NCBI GenBank assembly: GCA_034770075.1
Contig: CM068382.1
Location: 87,413,766 to 87,477,765, forward strand
Reading direction: 5' to 3'
From: Aralia elata
Taxonomy: Eukaryota > Streptophyta > Magnoliopsida > Apiales > Araliaceae
Length of the DNA stretch: 64,000 nucleotides
Shown here: piece by piece, positions 1 through 10,997 of the stretch
Layout of the letters: every line of letters starts with the position of its first letter
Position numbering within the stretch: position 1 is the first letter of the stretch
Translations under genes and position numbers: made by a program
The notes under the pieces: model-generated
What the model was told of the DNA's origin: nothing
What the model saw: only the letters and a program-made list of their open reading frames with translations
Databases searched by the model: none

Positions 1-2
1 CC

Positions 3-725
3 CAATATGCTGCAAAATTTAATGAGTTGGCTAGGTTTGCTCCACACCAAGTGGACACTGAAGAAAGGAAGGCGAGAAGGTTTGAGCAGGGCCTGAAACC
101 CTGGCTCTACAACAAGGTCGCAGTGTTGCAGATTGGTTCTTTTGGATCAATCTTAGAAAAGACCATCATAGCTAAAGAAGGAAGTAAGGCCATGAGCCTC
201 TATAATAAAGAGAAGAAGAATAAAGTTAAAATCGAAGGAGTAGTTAGACTTGAGGGATGCAGTGGAAATGGAAAGAGAAAATGGAAAAACTCCGGGAATA
301 CTGAAAATAATCAGGGAGACCCAAAGAAAAGGGTCGAACAATGTAATAAATGTGGGAAAAATCACTCAGGAGAATGTTTGAAGGGAAGATCGGTATGTTA
401 TAACTGCAGACATGAGGGACACATCTCTCCTAACTGCCCAAATCCAAGAAAGAATAGCGGATGTTTTATTTGTGGGTCGACGGACCATATGGCAAGGAAT
501 TGCCCAAAGAAAAGGATCGACGGGGGAAACTTCAATACAGGGAATAACATTGGAAAGCTAGCTATAACTGGTCCAACTCCACCAAATAGACCAACCGCGA
601 GGAACTTCAATATGACGGTCCAAGACACAACAGCAGCTAGAGGTGGAATTTCAGGTACTATTCCGATCAATTATATACATGTATATGTTTTATTCGGATG
701 CGACCTATTTTTCTTTAAATTGTAA
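3..725 (+). pseudogene. gag: Ty3/gypsy chromovirus gag (element A), 5'-truncated by window edge, runs into a broken protease
   Basis: The frame is already open at base 3 and encodes the C-terminal part of a retrotransposon Gag, the particle protein that packages element RNA. After a helical gag region (KFNELARFAPHQ onwards) comes a basic stretch and three zinc-knuckle-like motifs near residues 106-160: CNKCGKNHSGEC, CYNCRHEGHISPNC and CFICGSTDHMARNC. The last two fit CX2CX4HX4C; the first is a shortened variant. Downstream, residues GTIPINYIHVYVLF align with the start of a chromovirus aspartic protease, but the catalytic D-S/C-GA motif expected next is absent (VLFGCDLFFFKL, then stop). The frame therefore ends in a defective protease. 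The same gag family lies inverted at 14774-15908. Identification as gag is secure; the lineage (Tekay/Del-like) is inferred from the LTR and chromodomain farther on. Confidence 0.88.
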
Positions 726-1049
726 GATTACATATACCTTTAGGGACATTAAAATTCTTTAACTATAAGAATAAGCAAGAGGATTTCAGGAGAAGAAATA
801 AGTTAGAAATATCATCCATTATTAAGGAATAATAAAAAGGTTGAAAGAGGAATTCGAGTTCCGATTAGTAACCAAGTTAGATGATGTCAGTTAAATATAA
901 AATGTTAATTTCGACAATATTTTATCGGAATTCCTTTCGCGTTAAATTTCTAGAAGAACATGCAGAAGTAAATGGAAGCGTATCTAAGATGGATCGAATC
1001 CCTGTCTCGAGTAAAATTTGTGTATAATAATATTTATCATACAAATAAA
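726..1049 (+). other. Decayed internal DNA of element A
   Basis: No open frame. It lies between the broken protease and the target site of element O, so by position it should be pol DNA. I recognise no reverse transcriptase, RNase H or integrase-core motif. Since the chromodomain end of pol resumes just after element O at 10998, nearly all of A's pol was already deleted when O inserted. Confidence 0.5.
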
Positions 1050-1054
1050 AGCGC

Positions 1055-3026
1055 TGTAGACACCCAAATTTTGCACTTCGTATACTAACCCTGGCAAGAG
1101 GGCAGAATCATCCATTGAACCAGCCTACGAGAGCGAAGGATGGGCGCAAGTGCGAACACTCGACGCCACCGCAACGATTTGCAAATCAGAACCGACGTGA
1201 CAACAAGGCCGTCCGAAATGAGCATTCCCGAAGGATGTGGCACGTCTCCCAGTAATTCCCGGACTGTAAAATACAGGTCTGTCGGTGAAAACCGACGTCA
1301 CGACATGAGAACCGAGGTGCGGCCCGAAAATCGAGAAAGTCAGCCCACCCAGCCGCGGATTGATCTGCATCCAATGATTAAAATAATTGAAGTGCGCGGC
1401 GGGCGACTGAGCGGCTGAAGTGCGCGGCGGGCGCGGAAACCGAGGCCAGCCGCAGATCAATTTGTGGCTGCCTCTAAATGGCTTTATCAGTCCAGTTCTT
1501 CATCCAGCAGACGGACGGTAGCATTTTGGGAAGAAAAAGAAGGGAAAAACAGCAGTAAAAGAGCTCGAGAGAGGAGAGAAAAGAGGGAAAAAAGAGAGGA
1601 ATTAAACTCTTTTGATTAGATTGTATAACATACAACTCCTACACTATTCAATATACGAATTTTATACGCATCGTGGTGTCATTTGAAAGGTGAAAAACCT
1701 TCTTTTATAGCATTTTTGTTATATCATTTTGTTAATCTTCTTGTCAATTGGGTTATGTGAAATGTAGTTTTTCTTGTATATTGTTGTGGATCCATGGATT
1801 GAGGACTATTAGTGAGGGTTTCAATTGGAACGAAATTCTTCCTAATGGCCCGATGATATCCATTTGATGATTTTTAGCTCGTTATAGTGATGTAGCAATT
1901 TTGGATGTGAGCCTAGGAACGCGACCCCGTGGTCCAAATCCGATGATGGACATTTTTGGATGTATGTAATAGGGCCGATGTACCCTCTATTGTAAATATG
2001 TAATTGTCGGGCCTTAAAACGATATCAAGTCGAAAATCGGGTTTAAGGCCCCGTAATAGTGAAATATGTGATTGTGGGCGTTGGGGTTATTCGGATGGCT
2101 TACATGCCCATGAATAGCCCCCACGCATTTTAATGCTTGATTTGATTCATGACACATAAAATTGATTTCAAAGCTAAACAATGAAGATTTTCATAAAATC
2201 AATCAAACTAGGCTATTAGCACCACGAGGCTATAATTTGGAAATGCTAATGAATGTCGATTCCTATTTAACGAGAAGGCTAAAGGAAAAATCGTTTTCAA
2301 ACATCACAAAAATGATTTTATAAAAATAAGTAACGTTTTATTAAATCTTTGTGCATAGGGTTAAAGAGATCCTAGAAGTTGCCCATCATTTGATTTACGA
2401 AAGCAACATATAGATCTCGATTCCTATTTTGACGAAGGTTTAAAACTCTTGTTTTGCCAAAATGACACCTAATGAAAACCTTGCAGTTTTGATAATTAAA
2501 ATCAAACCTTTCTCATAAAGCTTTCTCGTAGAAGTCGAAGGACATTCTAAAGCACTCCCAAAGCACGATTTTCCCTAAAAAATCCAAATGATTCTTTCAT
2601 ACAAACTCACCACAACATTCCCGTAGGCACACACACACACACGCGCGCATACACACACATTTCATGAATTAAAGGATAGGAAAGCATCAAGATTGCGGTA
2701 ACCGTGTTTCACGGAAGTCAGGGGGTGCCTAACACCTTCCCCTCGCTTAAGCAAGCCCCCGAACTCTATGAATCTCGGTTCGCAGACCAATTAATTCGGA
2801 GTCACACATGAGCCAGCGATTTACGAAAAATGAAACTCGGATGAGTTGGTACATCCATTTCAAATATACCAACTGGCGACTCTGGTTAATTGGCTCATCA
2901 TAAAAAATGATCTTTCAAAACCCCGTCGACATTTATGCCGACCTTTTCCCAAAATCATCTAATGAAAGGGCTAAAATTGGAAAGGGTAACAATCACCAAA
3001 GAAAGCGATTCCTCCCGGCGTCGACA
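1055..3026 (+). repeat. 5' LTR of element O
   Basis: 1,972 bp, TG...CA termini. A CA/CG microsatellite lies near 2630-2662. By eye about 35 substitutions separate it from the 3' LTR, nearly all transitions. It lacks the ~23-bp duplication (GCAGATCAAT context) that the 3' LTR carries near 9406-9430. Confidence 0.9.
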
Positions 3027-3028
3027 GC

Positions 3029-3046
3029 TGGCGACTCTGCTGGGGA
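3029..3046 (+). other. Primer-binding site of element O
   Basis: TGGCGACTCTGCTGGGGA begins two bases after the 5' LTR. Starting with TGG it can pair with a tRNA CCA end. The sequence differs from the initiator-Met site TGGTATCA used by the chromovirus and copia elements here. I recall Tat/Ogre elements using an Arg tRNA; which tRNA matches was not checked. Confidence 0.65.
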
Positions 3047-4073
3047 ACATTAGAGGGCTTAAGCCGCGTTTAAATCTTGATGCTATCCTATCCTTTAAAA
3101 ATTCATGAATGTGTATGTGTGTGCGACATTTTGGTTTTTTACCTTTTGTTGTGTGAATGTGTGTTTTGTCCAATAAATGAATGATTGAATGGAATTGCTT
3201 TACTTTAAAGTAATCATTTGCATACGGTGAGGACGATGAATGTGAATGTATGTTGAGAGTGTAACTCCTCATGAGGCGAACCTGTCGGTTGCTTATTACT
3301 GGACTCGAAGGGGCTGCTCTCCGGAGATGGCTCAGGAAATGCACCACCCAAATCCGCTCCAATCGAAAGGATTCAGACGAGTAGATTTCGAAGATTTGGG
3401 GACCTTCATGCCGAAAAGCCCGTGAGAGTAACCCTAGGGTAGGTCAGCCTCTGATAAACCTAACGAAGGGGAAGCTTCTTCATGCCCTTTTATCGTTCAG
3501 TCAAATAAATGAATATCATGTAAATGGCATACAACTGTTATACCGTCATCATCGTAATAAATATGTCCTGTATCATGTGATTACATCACCTGCACTTATA
3601 AAGAGAATACTGACATGGTTTTGCAGGAAGGCCATCCATACCACGTACCAAGGTTTTCTAAAACTTCTAAATACTATCCTGTCATCAAACACTGACCTTG
3701 TTTTGCAGGATAAGATCAGAGAACCGTGAAGGCGTGGCCTAACGATAACAAAGAACCCGGAGTAGGGGCATTTTCGACCACCAAAAAAAAAAAAATCATG
3801 CATCAGTGTTGACATGCATCTGCCAACTTGTAACTGGCACAGTACTAAACTACGGCTTTCGTTTGTTTTGCGAGACTACCCCTAAGACCCAACTAAGAGG
3901 CCGTAAAGTCCATACTCCATCCATCCAAATGGTAGAGGCCGGTAGCCATGAAATACACTGGCTTCCCTGATTCACACATCACGGTACAAGATGAGCTTTA
4001 AGGGGAAAATTGTGGTACTGACTTGTCCGACCATGAGGATCAGATCGGAGAGATCTCCCATAGTGACGCCCCT
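3047..4073 (+). other. Leader region of element O, no gene
   Basis: Non-coding. A short block near 3760-3775 (AAAGAACCCGGAGTAGGGGC) recurs at 4789-4809, followed both times by an A-rich run, so the leader has an internal duplication. Nothing else recognisable. Confidence 0.5.
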
Positions 4074-4492
4074 CCTAAATGGGCTTGGTATCAAAACATT
4101 AAAGAGTTCCTTCGAGACAGCTCCTCTCCCGAAAATGAAGATCTGACCAAGGAAAGAGAATCCAAAGATGGGCAGTGAAATTATTCCTAAGTAGAGACGA
4201 TTTGCATGAATAGGACCTAGCTACGGGACTGCTGAGATATCTGGAAGCCGAAGAAGCCCACAGATTAATGAACGAAGTACATGGCGATGTGTGCGGAGCC
4301 CATATGAGCAGAATATTTTTGGCAAAGAAAATCATGTTTACGGATCACTACTGGCTAACCATGAAAACTGATTGCGATACTCACGTCAGGAAATGCCATC
4401 AATGCCAGATCCATGCCAATGCGATCCATGCACCTCCTAATGAGCTCCATTGCTTGACCTCACCGTGGCCAGTTGGACCGTGCAGCAGGTGA
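4074..4492 (+). pseudogene. Integrase N-terminal remnant of element O (Tat/Ogre-type pol)
   Basis: The frame 4268-4492 shows the HHCC zinc-binding module that precedes the catalytic core of Ty3/gypsy integrases: EVHGDVCGAHMS supplies the two histidines and RKCHQCQIHAN the two cysteines. After it comes the core-proximal stretch PPNELHCLTSPWP, typical of Tat-lineage integrases. Immediately upstream (4074-4267) the linker between RNase H and integrase is still readable (start WAWYQNIKEFLRD) but only with stops and a frame change. The catalytic core with its DDE residues is missing: after the SPWP motif the sequence turns into unrelated non-coding DNA. This is the only pol piece in the element and its best lineage marker. 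Confidence 0.8.
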
Positions 4493-5342
4493 TATCCAGG
4501 AAGGGGTAAATCCCAGAGTATGACAGTGAATCCCGGCCAGTAGAAGATCATTGGGTTTCAAAATTCTGAGTACCCCAATTTGAGGCATTCTAGCCTGACA
4601 AGCAATAGGCCAAATTTGAAGGAGGATCACGATTTTGGTATAAAGCTAGAGTTCGATCTGATGGGGATTGAGCAGGACGAGACAGATATCGATAATACGC
4701 CTGACGAGATCAAAGGATGGGTCGAAGGTAAACCCAAAACCGACTTAGACCAAACCGTCGCCATCAAACATCAGAACCCCTAACGGTCACAAAGAACCCG
4801 GAGTAGGGGCAAAAAAAAATCTCAAAAATCAAAAATCAAAAATAAAAAATCCCCCAAACCTTTCAACAAGTCAAAGGACCAGATCTTTTGTCAGCCCAGC
4901 GAGATACCGATGCAACCAATACGAGGGAGATCACAAGAAAAGCAACTTAACACTGGGGCATTTGTCACTACCCAGGAAATGATGACGTGCAAATTGGCAC
5001 CCATGCAACAATCCCATCAACATGCACCAAATGCTACCTCATGTCAATTCAATCTTCAACGAAATCGGATTAATTCTGACAAGCAACCGTGGAGCACGAT
5101 CGTGAGTATGATTAGACGAAGAAGGCTATTCAACCTTTTGATCGCGTATAAAGCCTTAATTCAAAGCAACGTTTGCGACAGAATCAACCTCATGTGCCAG
5201 TCTTCACTTTGCATTTGCACGAACTTTCAGTTATGGGGTATAAAACTATGACGACATTGATGGCAATTAGCACATAGTCAGACAGTCAATAATTATCAAG
5301 CTCATATCAAGAAGTCAGACGATAAATGATTATCAAGCTAAT
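4493..5342 (+). other. Element O interior, no recognised gene
   Basis: Two small open frames (4580-4783, 67 codons, acidic, with LEFDLMGIEQDETDID; 4910-5251, 113 codons) match nothing I know. The acidic one might descend from the protease-RT linker of a Tat polyprotein, a weak guess. An A-rich tract is at about 4809-4850. Confidence 0.3.
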
Positions 5343-5840
5343 GTCTCGAATCGTGGCCTGGGTTATTCGAGTAATTAAGCCCGAGGGGTGTCTCTACACC
5401 TGGTGCCCTAAAGCCATCTGGTTTGGGAGTCGCTGGCCCAACACTCGTTACATGGGTAACTCAGAGCCTAAGAAAACGAGCATTACAGTAGAGGAGGCCC
5501 GAACAGATTCAAATCGTGGCATGGGCTACTCGAGTAATTAAGCCTAATGGGTATCTCTGCATCTGGTGCCCTAAAGCCGTCTGGTTTGGGAGTCACCGGC
5601 CTAACACTCGCTACATGGGTAACTCAAGCTTAAGAAAACGAATCTTGTGCAAGGTCAAGCAAATAATGAATGGTGCAGACCACCAGCTTGTCTCGAACCG
5701 TGGCCTTTGTTACTCGAGCAAATAAATCCGAAGGGGTGTCTGTACACCTAATGCCCCAAAACCGTCTGGTTTGGGAGTCATTGGTCCAAAACTCGTTAAA
5801 TGGGTAACTTTGAATAGCCTAAGAAAACGAGACAAGTGAA
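5343..5840 (+). repeat. Three diverged direct repeats of ~165-185 bp in element O
   Basis: The block around CGTGGCCTGGG (5352), CGTGGCATGGG (5515) and CGTGGCCTTTG (5699) recurs three times, each with TCTGGTTTGGGAGT about 70 bases on and AACTCGTTA/AACACTCG-type sequence after it. Spacing is 163 and 184 bp. No copy is coding. Tat/Ogre elements often have such repeats in untranslated regions. Confidence 0.8.
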
Positions 5841-7032
5841 GTGGGCTAATAAAGAGAAAAGATAATACGAAAAAACTCTCGGCCTTAAACAATGAGTCAT
5901 GGAAGAGAAACCCCTACTGAGTGCTGCATCGCACAGTGCATTTGTCACATGACGTCAATCCTGCTAAGAACGTTGTCGAGAATGGAGACAGAATACCTTT
6001 GACGAGGGAAGGTAGTTCTTCTGAATTCGACCTTACTCACGTACAATGACCATGAATGCTTGAAGGTGTTCTTACGATTTCATAACTCGTTAAATAGAAA
6101 ATCATTAACTCACGAGGGATTGAAAATAACTTCCAATCTAGCACAGTCACGGTTCACAACTCGCTAGATTGTGCGATCAACAGATATTCAATTTCATGTG
6201 CTTTAACTGCATTTACTCTTTTGTCGAGATTATAATATCCTTGTGTTGAACTAACACTAACGGCCCGAGCCTTCAAGTTTTGGCATTTGTTAGTCATCTG
6301 ATATGCAGGATCTTGCAGAGCTGTGGATAACCCAGCACGGTCAACATCGCAGGTTTCCAACAGAAATTCTTGGTAACAACACGCGCCAAGGCAGGGACAG
6401 TTAAGAATCGTGAAATGGAAGGAAGCTGAGGCTGCACAGAACTTCTCGGCAATTGGGCCTCTCCCCAATCCTGACTATCACTGCCTCGACATCCAAATGA
6501 TCCACGTGCATGAGCATATACAAGGATGATATAATGCGGGACAACAACATATCAGCCGTCAGAAATGATCAAAAGGCCAAGGAGCCCAACATAGCTGTCG
6601 GTCATCACAGAGAGCGAAACAGACTGCCTCAACTCGATGAAATGAAGACGACCAAGAACAGGCAGAGTACCAAACCAATGCTGAAGTCTAGAAACTACAC
6701 TTCATGACGAGGCGTGATCTAATCAAATGTTGGCAAACAATGACGACGGTCGAATCGTATCATTTGACTGAACATGGGTCATTTCTATCTAAACATATGT
6801 GTGCACATGCATCTGTCCATAACATATCTGCCAGATCATGCATAACATCTTTTGCATGCGTACAGGTACGATCAAAATGAAAATCTTCAGGAAAGTACAA
6901 GCACGTCGCTTTCAACCTCACCAATGATCAGACTGTGAGGGCTTTTGCAGCATGGTACGTGGATGATGTTGGTGGGAGATCCAGGACAAAAGCCGATCAC
7001 GCATCCCATTTCAAAAAATCACTCAAACCAAT
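5841..7032 (+). other. Element O interior without recognisable gene
   Basis: Unique-looking non-coding DNA. A 65-codon (6510-6707) and a 104-codon minus-strand (6154-6468) frame have no family resemblance and I do not call them genes. Confidence 0.4.
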
Positions 7033-7596
7033 CAAAGACCCCTGGGAAGGGCTGGTATCCAACCAATCAAAGACCCCTGGGAAGGGCTAGTATCCATCCA
7101 ATCAAAGACCCCTGGGAAGGGCTGATATCCAACCAAACAATGACCCCTGGGAAGGGCTGGTATCCAACCAAACAATGACCCCTGGGAAGTGCTGGTATCC
7201 AACCAAACAATGACCCCTAGGAAGGGCTGGTATCCAACCAAACAATGACCCCTGAGAAGGGCTGGTATCCAACCAAACAATGACCCCTTGGAAGGCTGGT
7301 ATCCAACCAAACAATGACCCCTGGGAAGGGCTGGTATCCAACTAAACAATGACCCCTGGGAAGGGCTGGTATCCAACCAAACAAGGACCCCTGGGAAGGG
7401 CTGGTATCCAACCAAACAACGACCCCTGGGAAGGGCTGGTATCCAACCAATCAACGACCCCTGGGAAGGGCTGGTATCCAACCGATCAACGACCCCTGGG
7501 AAGGGCTGGTATCCAAACAATCAACGACCCCTGGGAAGGGCTGGTATCCAAACAATCAATGATCCCTGGGAAGGGCTGGTATCCAAACAAGGAGTG
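7033..7596 (+). repeat. Tandem array, 35-bp unit, about 16 copies
   Basis: Unit built on GACCCCTGGGAAGGGCTGG followed by TATCCAACCAAACAAT. Copies differ by a few bases. One copy near 7280 is a base or two short. Since 35 is not a multiple of three, a translated array rotates through all three frames, which explains long repetitive open frames on the minus strand (such as 7032-7520) that are not genes. Confidence 0.92.
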
Positions 7597-7770
7597 AACC
7601 TGGGAAGGCATCCAAGCAAACCACAACAGGGTGGTGAGCAAACCTGGGAAGGCATCCAAGCAAGCCACAACAAGGTGGCGAGCGAACTTGGGAAGACATC
7701 CAAGCAAACCACAACAAGGTGGTGAGCAAACCTGGGAAGGCATACAAGCAAACCACAACAAGATGGTGAG
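7597..7770 (+). repeat. Tandem array, 44-bp unit, 4 copies
   Basis: Copies start at 7597, 7641, 7685 and 7729 (AACCTGGGAAGGCATCC...). The CTGGGAAGG core is shared with the flanking 35-bp and 33-bp arrays, so all three probably derive from one ancestor. Confidence 0.9.
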
Positions 7771-7901
7771 CACCCTGGGAAGGGCTGAGATCCAAACAAC
7801 TAACACCCTGGGAAGGGCTGAGATCCAAACAACTAACACCCTGGGAAGGGCTGAGATCCAATCAACCAAACACCCTGGGAAGGGCTGAGATCCAAACAAT
7901 T
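7771..7901 (+). repeat. Tandem array, 33-bp unit, 4 copies
   Basis: Copies begin CACCCTGGGAAGGGCTGAG at 7771, 7804, 7837 and 7871. It again contains CTGGGAAGG. Confidence 0.9.
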
Positions 7902-8810
7902 GACCGGAGACGAGACCCGACGATTACGACCGAGTGACCGGATGCGAGACCCGGCACTCGCAAGACGATCGACCGGCGAAGAAACCCGGCGATTACGAGA
8001 TGGGTGACCGGCGACGAAACCCGGCCCCGACAAGACGATCGACAGGGGATGATAACCGGCGATTACGAGATGGGTGACCGGCGACGAAACCCGGCCCCGA
8101 CAAGACGATCGACCGGCGACGATAACCGGCGATTACGAGATGGGTGACCGGCGACGAAACCCGGCCCCGACAAGACGATCGACCGACGACGATAACCGGC
8201 GATTACGAGATGGGTGACCGGCGACGAAACCCGGCCCCGACAAAATGATCGATCGGCGACGATAACCGGCGATTACGAGATGGGTGATCGACGACGAAAC
8301 CCGGCCCCGACAAGACGATCGACCGGCGACGATAACCGGCGATTACGAGATGGGTGACCGGCGACGAAACCCAGCCCCGACAAGACGATCGACCGGCGAC
8401 GATAACCGACGATTACGAGATGGGTGACCAACGACGAAACCCGACCCCGACAAGACGATCGACCAGCGACGATAACCGGCGATTACGAGATGGGTGACCG
8501 ACGACGAAACCCGGCCCCGACAAGACGATCGATCGGCGACGATAACCGGCGATTACGAGATGGGTGACCGGCGACGAAACCCGGCCCCGACAAGACGATC
8601 GACAGGCGACGAAACCCGGCGATTACGAGATGGGTGACCGGATACGAGACCCGGCCCCGACAAGACGATCGACCGGTGACGAAACCCGGCGATTACGAGA
8701 TGGATGACCGGATACGAGACCCGGCCCCGACGAGACGATCGACCAACGACGAGACCCGCCGATTACGAGATGGGTGACCGGATACGAGACCCGGCCCCGA
8801 CGAGACGATC
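7902..8810 (+). repeat. Tandem array, 70-bp dimeric unit, 13 copies
   Basis: The word CAAGACGATC (or a close variant) recurs at exact 70-bp steps from 7961 to 8801. Each unit is two related 35-bp halves, both starting GACCGGCGACGA; one continues to GATTACGAGATGGGT, the other to CCCGACAAGACGATC. The array is GC-rich and CpG-dense, in contrast to its surroundings. No long frame is maintained. Confidence 0.93.
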
Positions 8811-8984
8811 ATCCGCATTGACACCCTTTTACGAATGTTTTCCATGCTTTACATCTTGCATCGCATCATAAGTTGTATGTGTTGCATCACTATGTATGTA
8901 TGTCATTCTTGTGCACTGTCATTCATGCATCGGGTGTCTAATTCTTTATCCTGTTCATTTCATTTAACATTTCATAAACATGAT
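8811..8984 (+). other. Spacer between the 70-bp array and the polypurine tract of element O
   Basis: T-rich, ATGCAT/ATGTATG-rich non-coding DNA ahead of the 3' LTR. No coding content. Confidence 0.5.
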
Positions 8985-8996
8985 AAAGAGGGGCAG
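8985..8996 (+). other. Polypurine tract of element O
   Basis: AAAGAGGGGCAG one base before the 3' LTR start (TGTAGACACC at 8998). It is the expected plus-strand priming site and confirms orientation. Confidence 0.8.
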
Positions 8997-8997
8997 T

Positions 8998-10992
8998 TGT
9001 AGACACCCAAATTTTGCACTTCGTATACTAACCCTGGCAGGAGGGCAGAATCGTCCATTGAACCAGCCTACGAGAGCGAAGGATGGGCGCAAGTGCGAAC
9101 ACTCGACGCCACCGCAACGGTTTACAAATCAGAACCGACGTGACAACAAGGCCGTCCGAAATGAGCATTCCCGAAGGATGTGGCACGTCTCCCAGTAATT
9201 CCCGGACTGCAAAATACAGGTCTGTCGGCGAAAACCGACATCACGACATGAGAACCGAGGTGCGGCCCGAAAATCGAGAAAGTCAGCCCACCCAGCCGCG
9301 GATTGATCTGCGTCCAATGATTAAAATAATTGAAGTGTGCGGCGGGCGACTGAGTGGCTGAAGTGCGCGGCGGGCGCGGAAACCGAGGCCAGCCGCAGAT
9401 CAATCCTGCGGCCAGCTGCAGATCAATCTGCGGCTGCCTCTAGATGGCTTTATCAGTCCAGTTCTTCATCCAGCAGACGGACGGTAGCATTTTGGGAAGA
9501 AAAAGAAGGGAAAAACAGCAGCAAAAGAGCTCGGGAGAGGAGAGAAAAGAGGGAAAAAAGAGAGGAATTAAACTCTTTTGATTAGATTGTATAACATACA
9601 ACTCCTACACTATTCAATATACGAATTTTATACGCATCGTGGTGTCATTTGAAAGGTGAAAAACCTTCTTTTATAGCATTTTTGTTATATCATTTTGTTA
9701 ATCTTCTTGTCAATTGGGTTATGTGAAATGTAGTTTTTCTTGTATATTGTTGTGGATCCATGGATTGAGGACTATTAGTGAGGGTTCCAATTGGAACAAA
9801 ATTCTTCCTAATGGCCCGATGATATCCATTTGATGTTTTTTAGCTTGTTATAGTGATGTAGCAATTTTGGATGTGAGCCTAGGAATGCGATCCCGTGGTC
9901 CAAATCCGATGATGGACATTTTTGGATGTATGTAATAGGGCCGATGTACCCTCTATTGTAAATATGTAATTGTCGGGCCTTAAAACGATATCAAGTCGAA
10001 AATCGGGTTTAAGGCCCCGTAATAGTGAAATATGTGATTGTGGGCGTTGGGGTTATTCGGATGGCTTACATGCCCATGAATAGCCCCCACGCATTTTAAT
10101 GCTTGATTTGATTCATGACACATAAAATTGATTTCAAAGCTAAACAATGAAGATTTTCATAAAATCAATCAAACTAGGCTATTAGCACCACGAGGCTAAA
10201 ATTTGGAAATGCTAATGAATGTCGATTCCTATTTAACGAGAAGGCTAAAGGAAAAATCGTTTTTAAACATCACAAAAATGATTTTATAAAAATAAGTAAC
10301 GTTTTATTAAATCTTTGTGCATAGGGTTAAAGAGATCCTAGAAGTTGCCCATCATTTGATTTACGAAAGCAACGTATAAATCTCGATTCCTATTTTGACG
10401 AAGGTTTAAAACTCTTGTTTTGCCAAAACGACACCTAATGAAAACCTTGCAGTTTTGACAATTAAAATCAAACCTTTCTCATAAAGCTTTCTCGTAGAAG
10501 CCGAAGGACATTCTAAAGCACTCCCAAAGCATGATTTTCCCTAAAAAATCCAAATGATTCTTTCATACAAACTCACCACAACATTCCCGTAGGCACACAC
10601 ACACACACGCGCGCATACACACACATTTCATGAATTAAAGGATAGGAAAGCATCAAGATTACGGTAACCGTGTTTCACGGAAGTCGGGGGGTGCCTAACA
10701 CCTTCCCCTCGCTTAAGCAAGCCCCCGAACTCTATGAATCTCGGTTCGCAGACCAATTAATTCGGAGTCACACATGAGCCAGCGATTTACGAAAAATGAA
10801 ACTCGGATGAGTTGGTACATCCATTTCAAATATACCAACTGGCGACTCTGGTTAATTGGCTCATCATAAAAAACGATCTTTCAAAACCCCGTCGACATTT
10901 ATGCCGACCTTTTCCCAAAATCATCTAACGAAAGGGCTAAAATTGGAAAGGGTAACAATCACCAAAGAAAACGATTCCTCCCGGCGTCGACA
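8998..10992 (+). repeat. 3' LTR of element O
   Basis: 1,995 bp. Same termini as the 5' LTR and a CA/CG microsatellite near 10593-10626. It carries a ~23-bp tandem duplication absent from the 5' LTR. It is followed directly by the target duplication AGCGC. Confidence 0.9.
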
Positions 10993-10997
10993 AGCGC

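Larger units (their letters stand above)
1055..10992 (+). mobile_element. Complete LTR retrotransposon O, Tat/Ogre-like, non-autonomous
   Basis: Two nearly identical ~2-kb direct repeats (1055-3026 and 8998-10992), both starting TGTAGACACC and ending TCGACA, bound a 5.97-kb interior. A perfect 5-bp target duplication AGCGC lies outside them (1050-1054 and 10993-10997). A primer-binding site follows the left LTR and a purine tract (AAAGAGGGGCAG) precedes the right one, fixing plus orientation. The only coding trace is an integrase N-terminal remnant at 4074-4492. Gag, protease, RT and RNase H are not recognisable. The rest is three copies of a ~165-185-bp repeat and four contiguous tandem arrays. 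Its insertion split element A. Tat/Ogre affinity rests on the integrase remnant and on the general style (long untranslated repeats), known for that lineage. It would need proteins from an autonomous relative to move. Confidence 0.9.

Noticed and set aside
1125..1460. Frames at 1125-1460 and 9083-9403, present twice and apparently conserved
   Set aside because: They lie in the two LTRs of element O, so duplication reflects LTR identity, not protein selection.
7032..7520. 162-codon minus-strand frame and overlapping repetitive frames as proteins
   Set aside because: They are translations of the 35-bp tandem array; the same motif appears in three frames.
7902..8810. CRISPR-like or origin iterons
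   Set aside because: No unique spacers; regular 70-bp tandem dimers inside an LTR retrotransposon.
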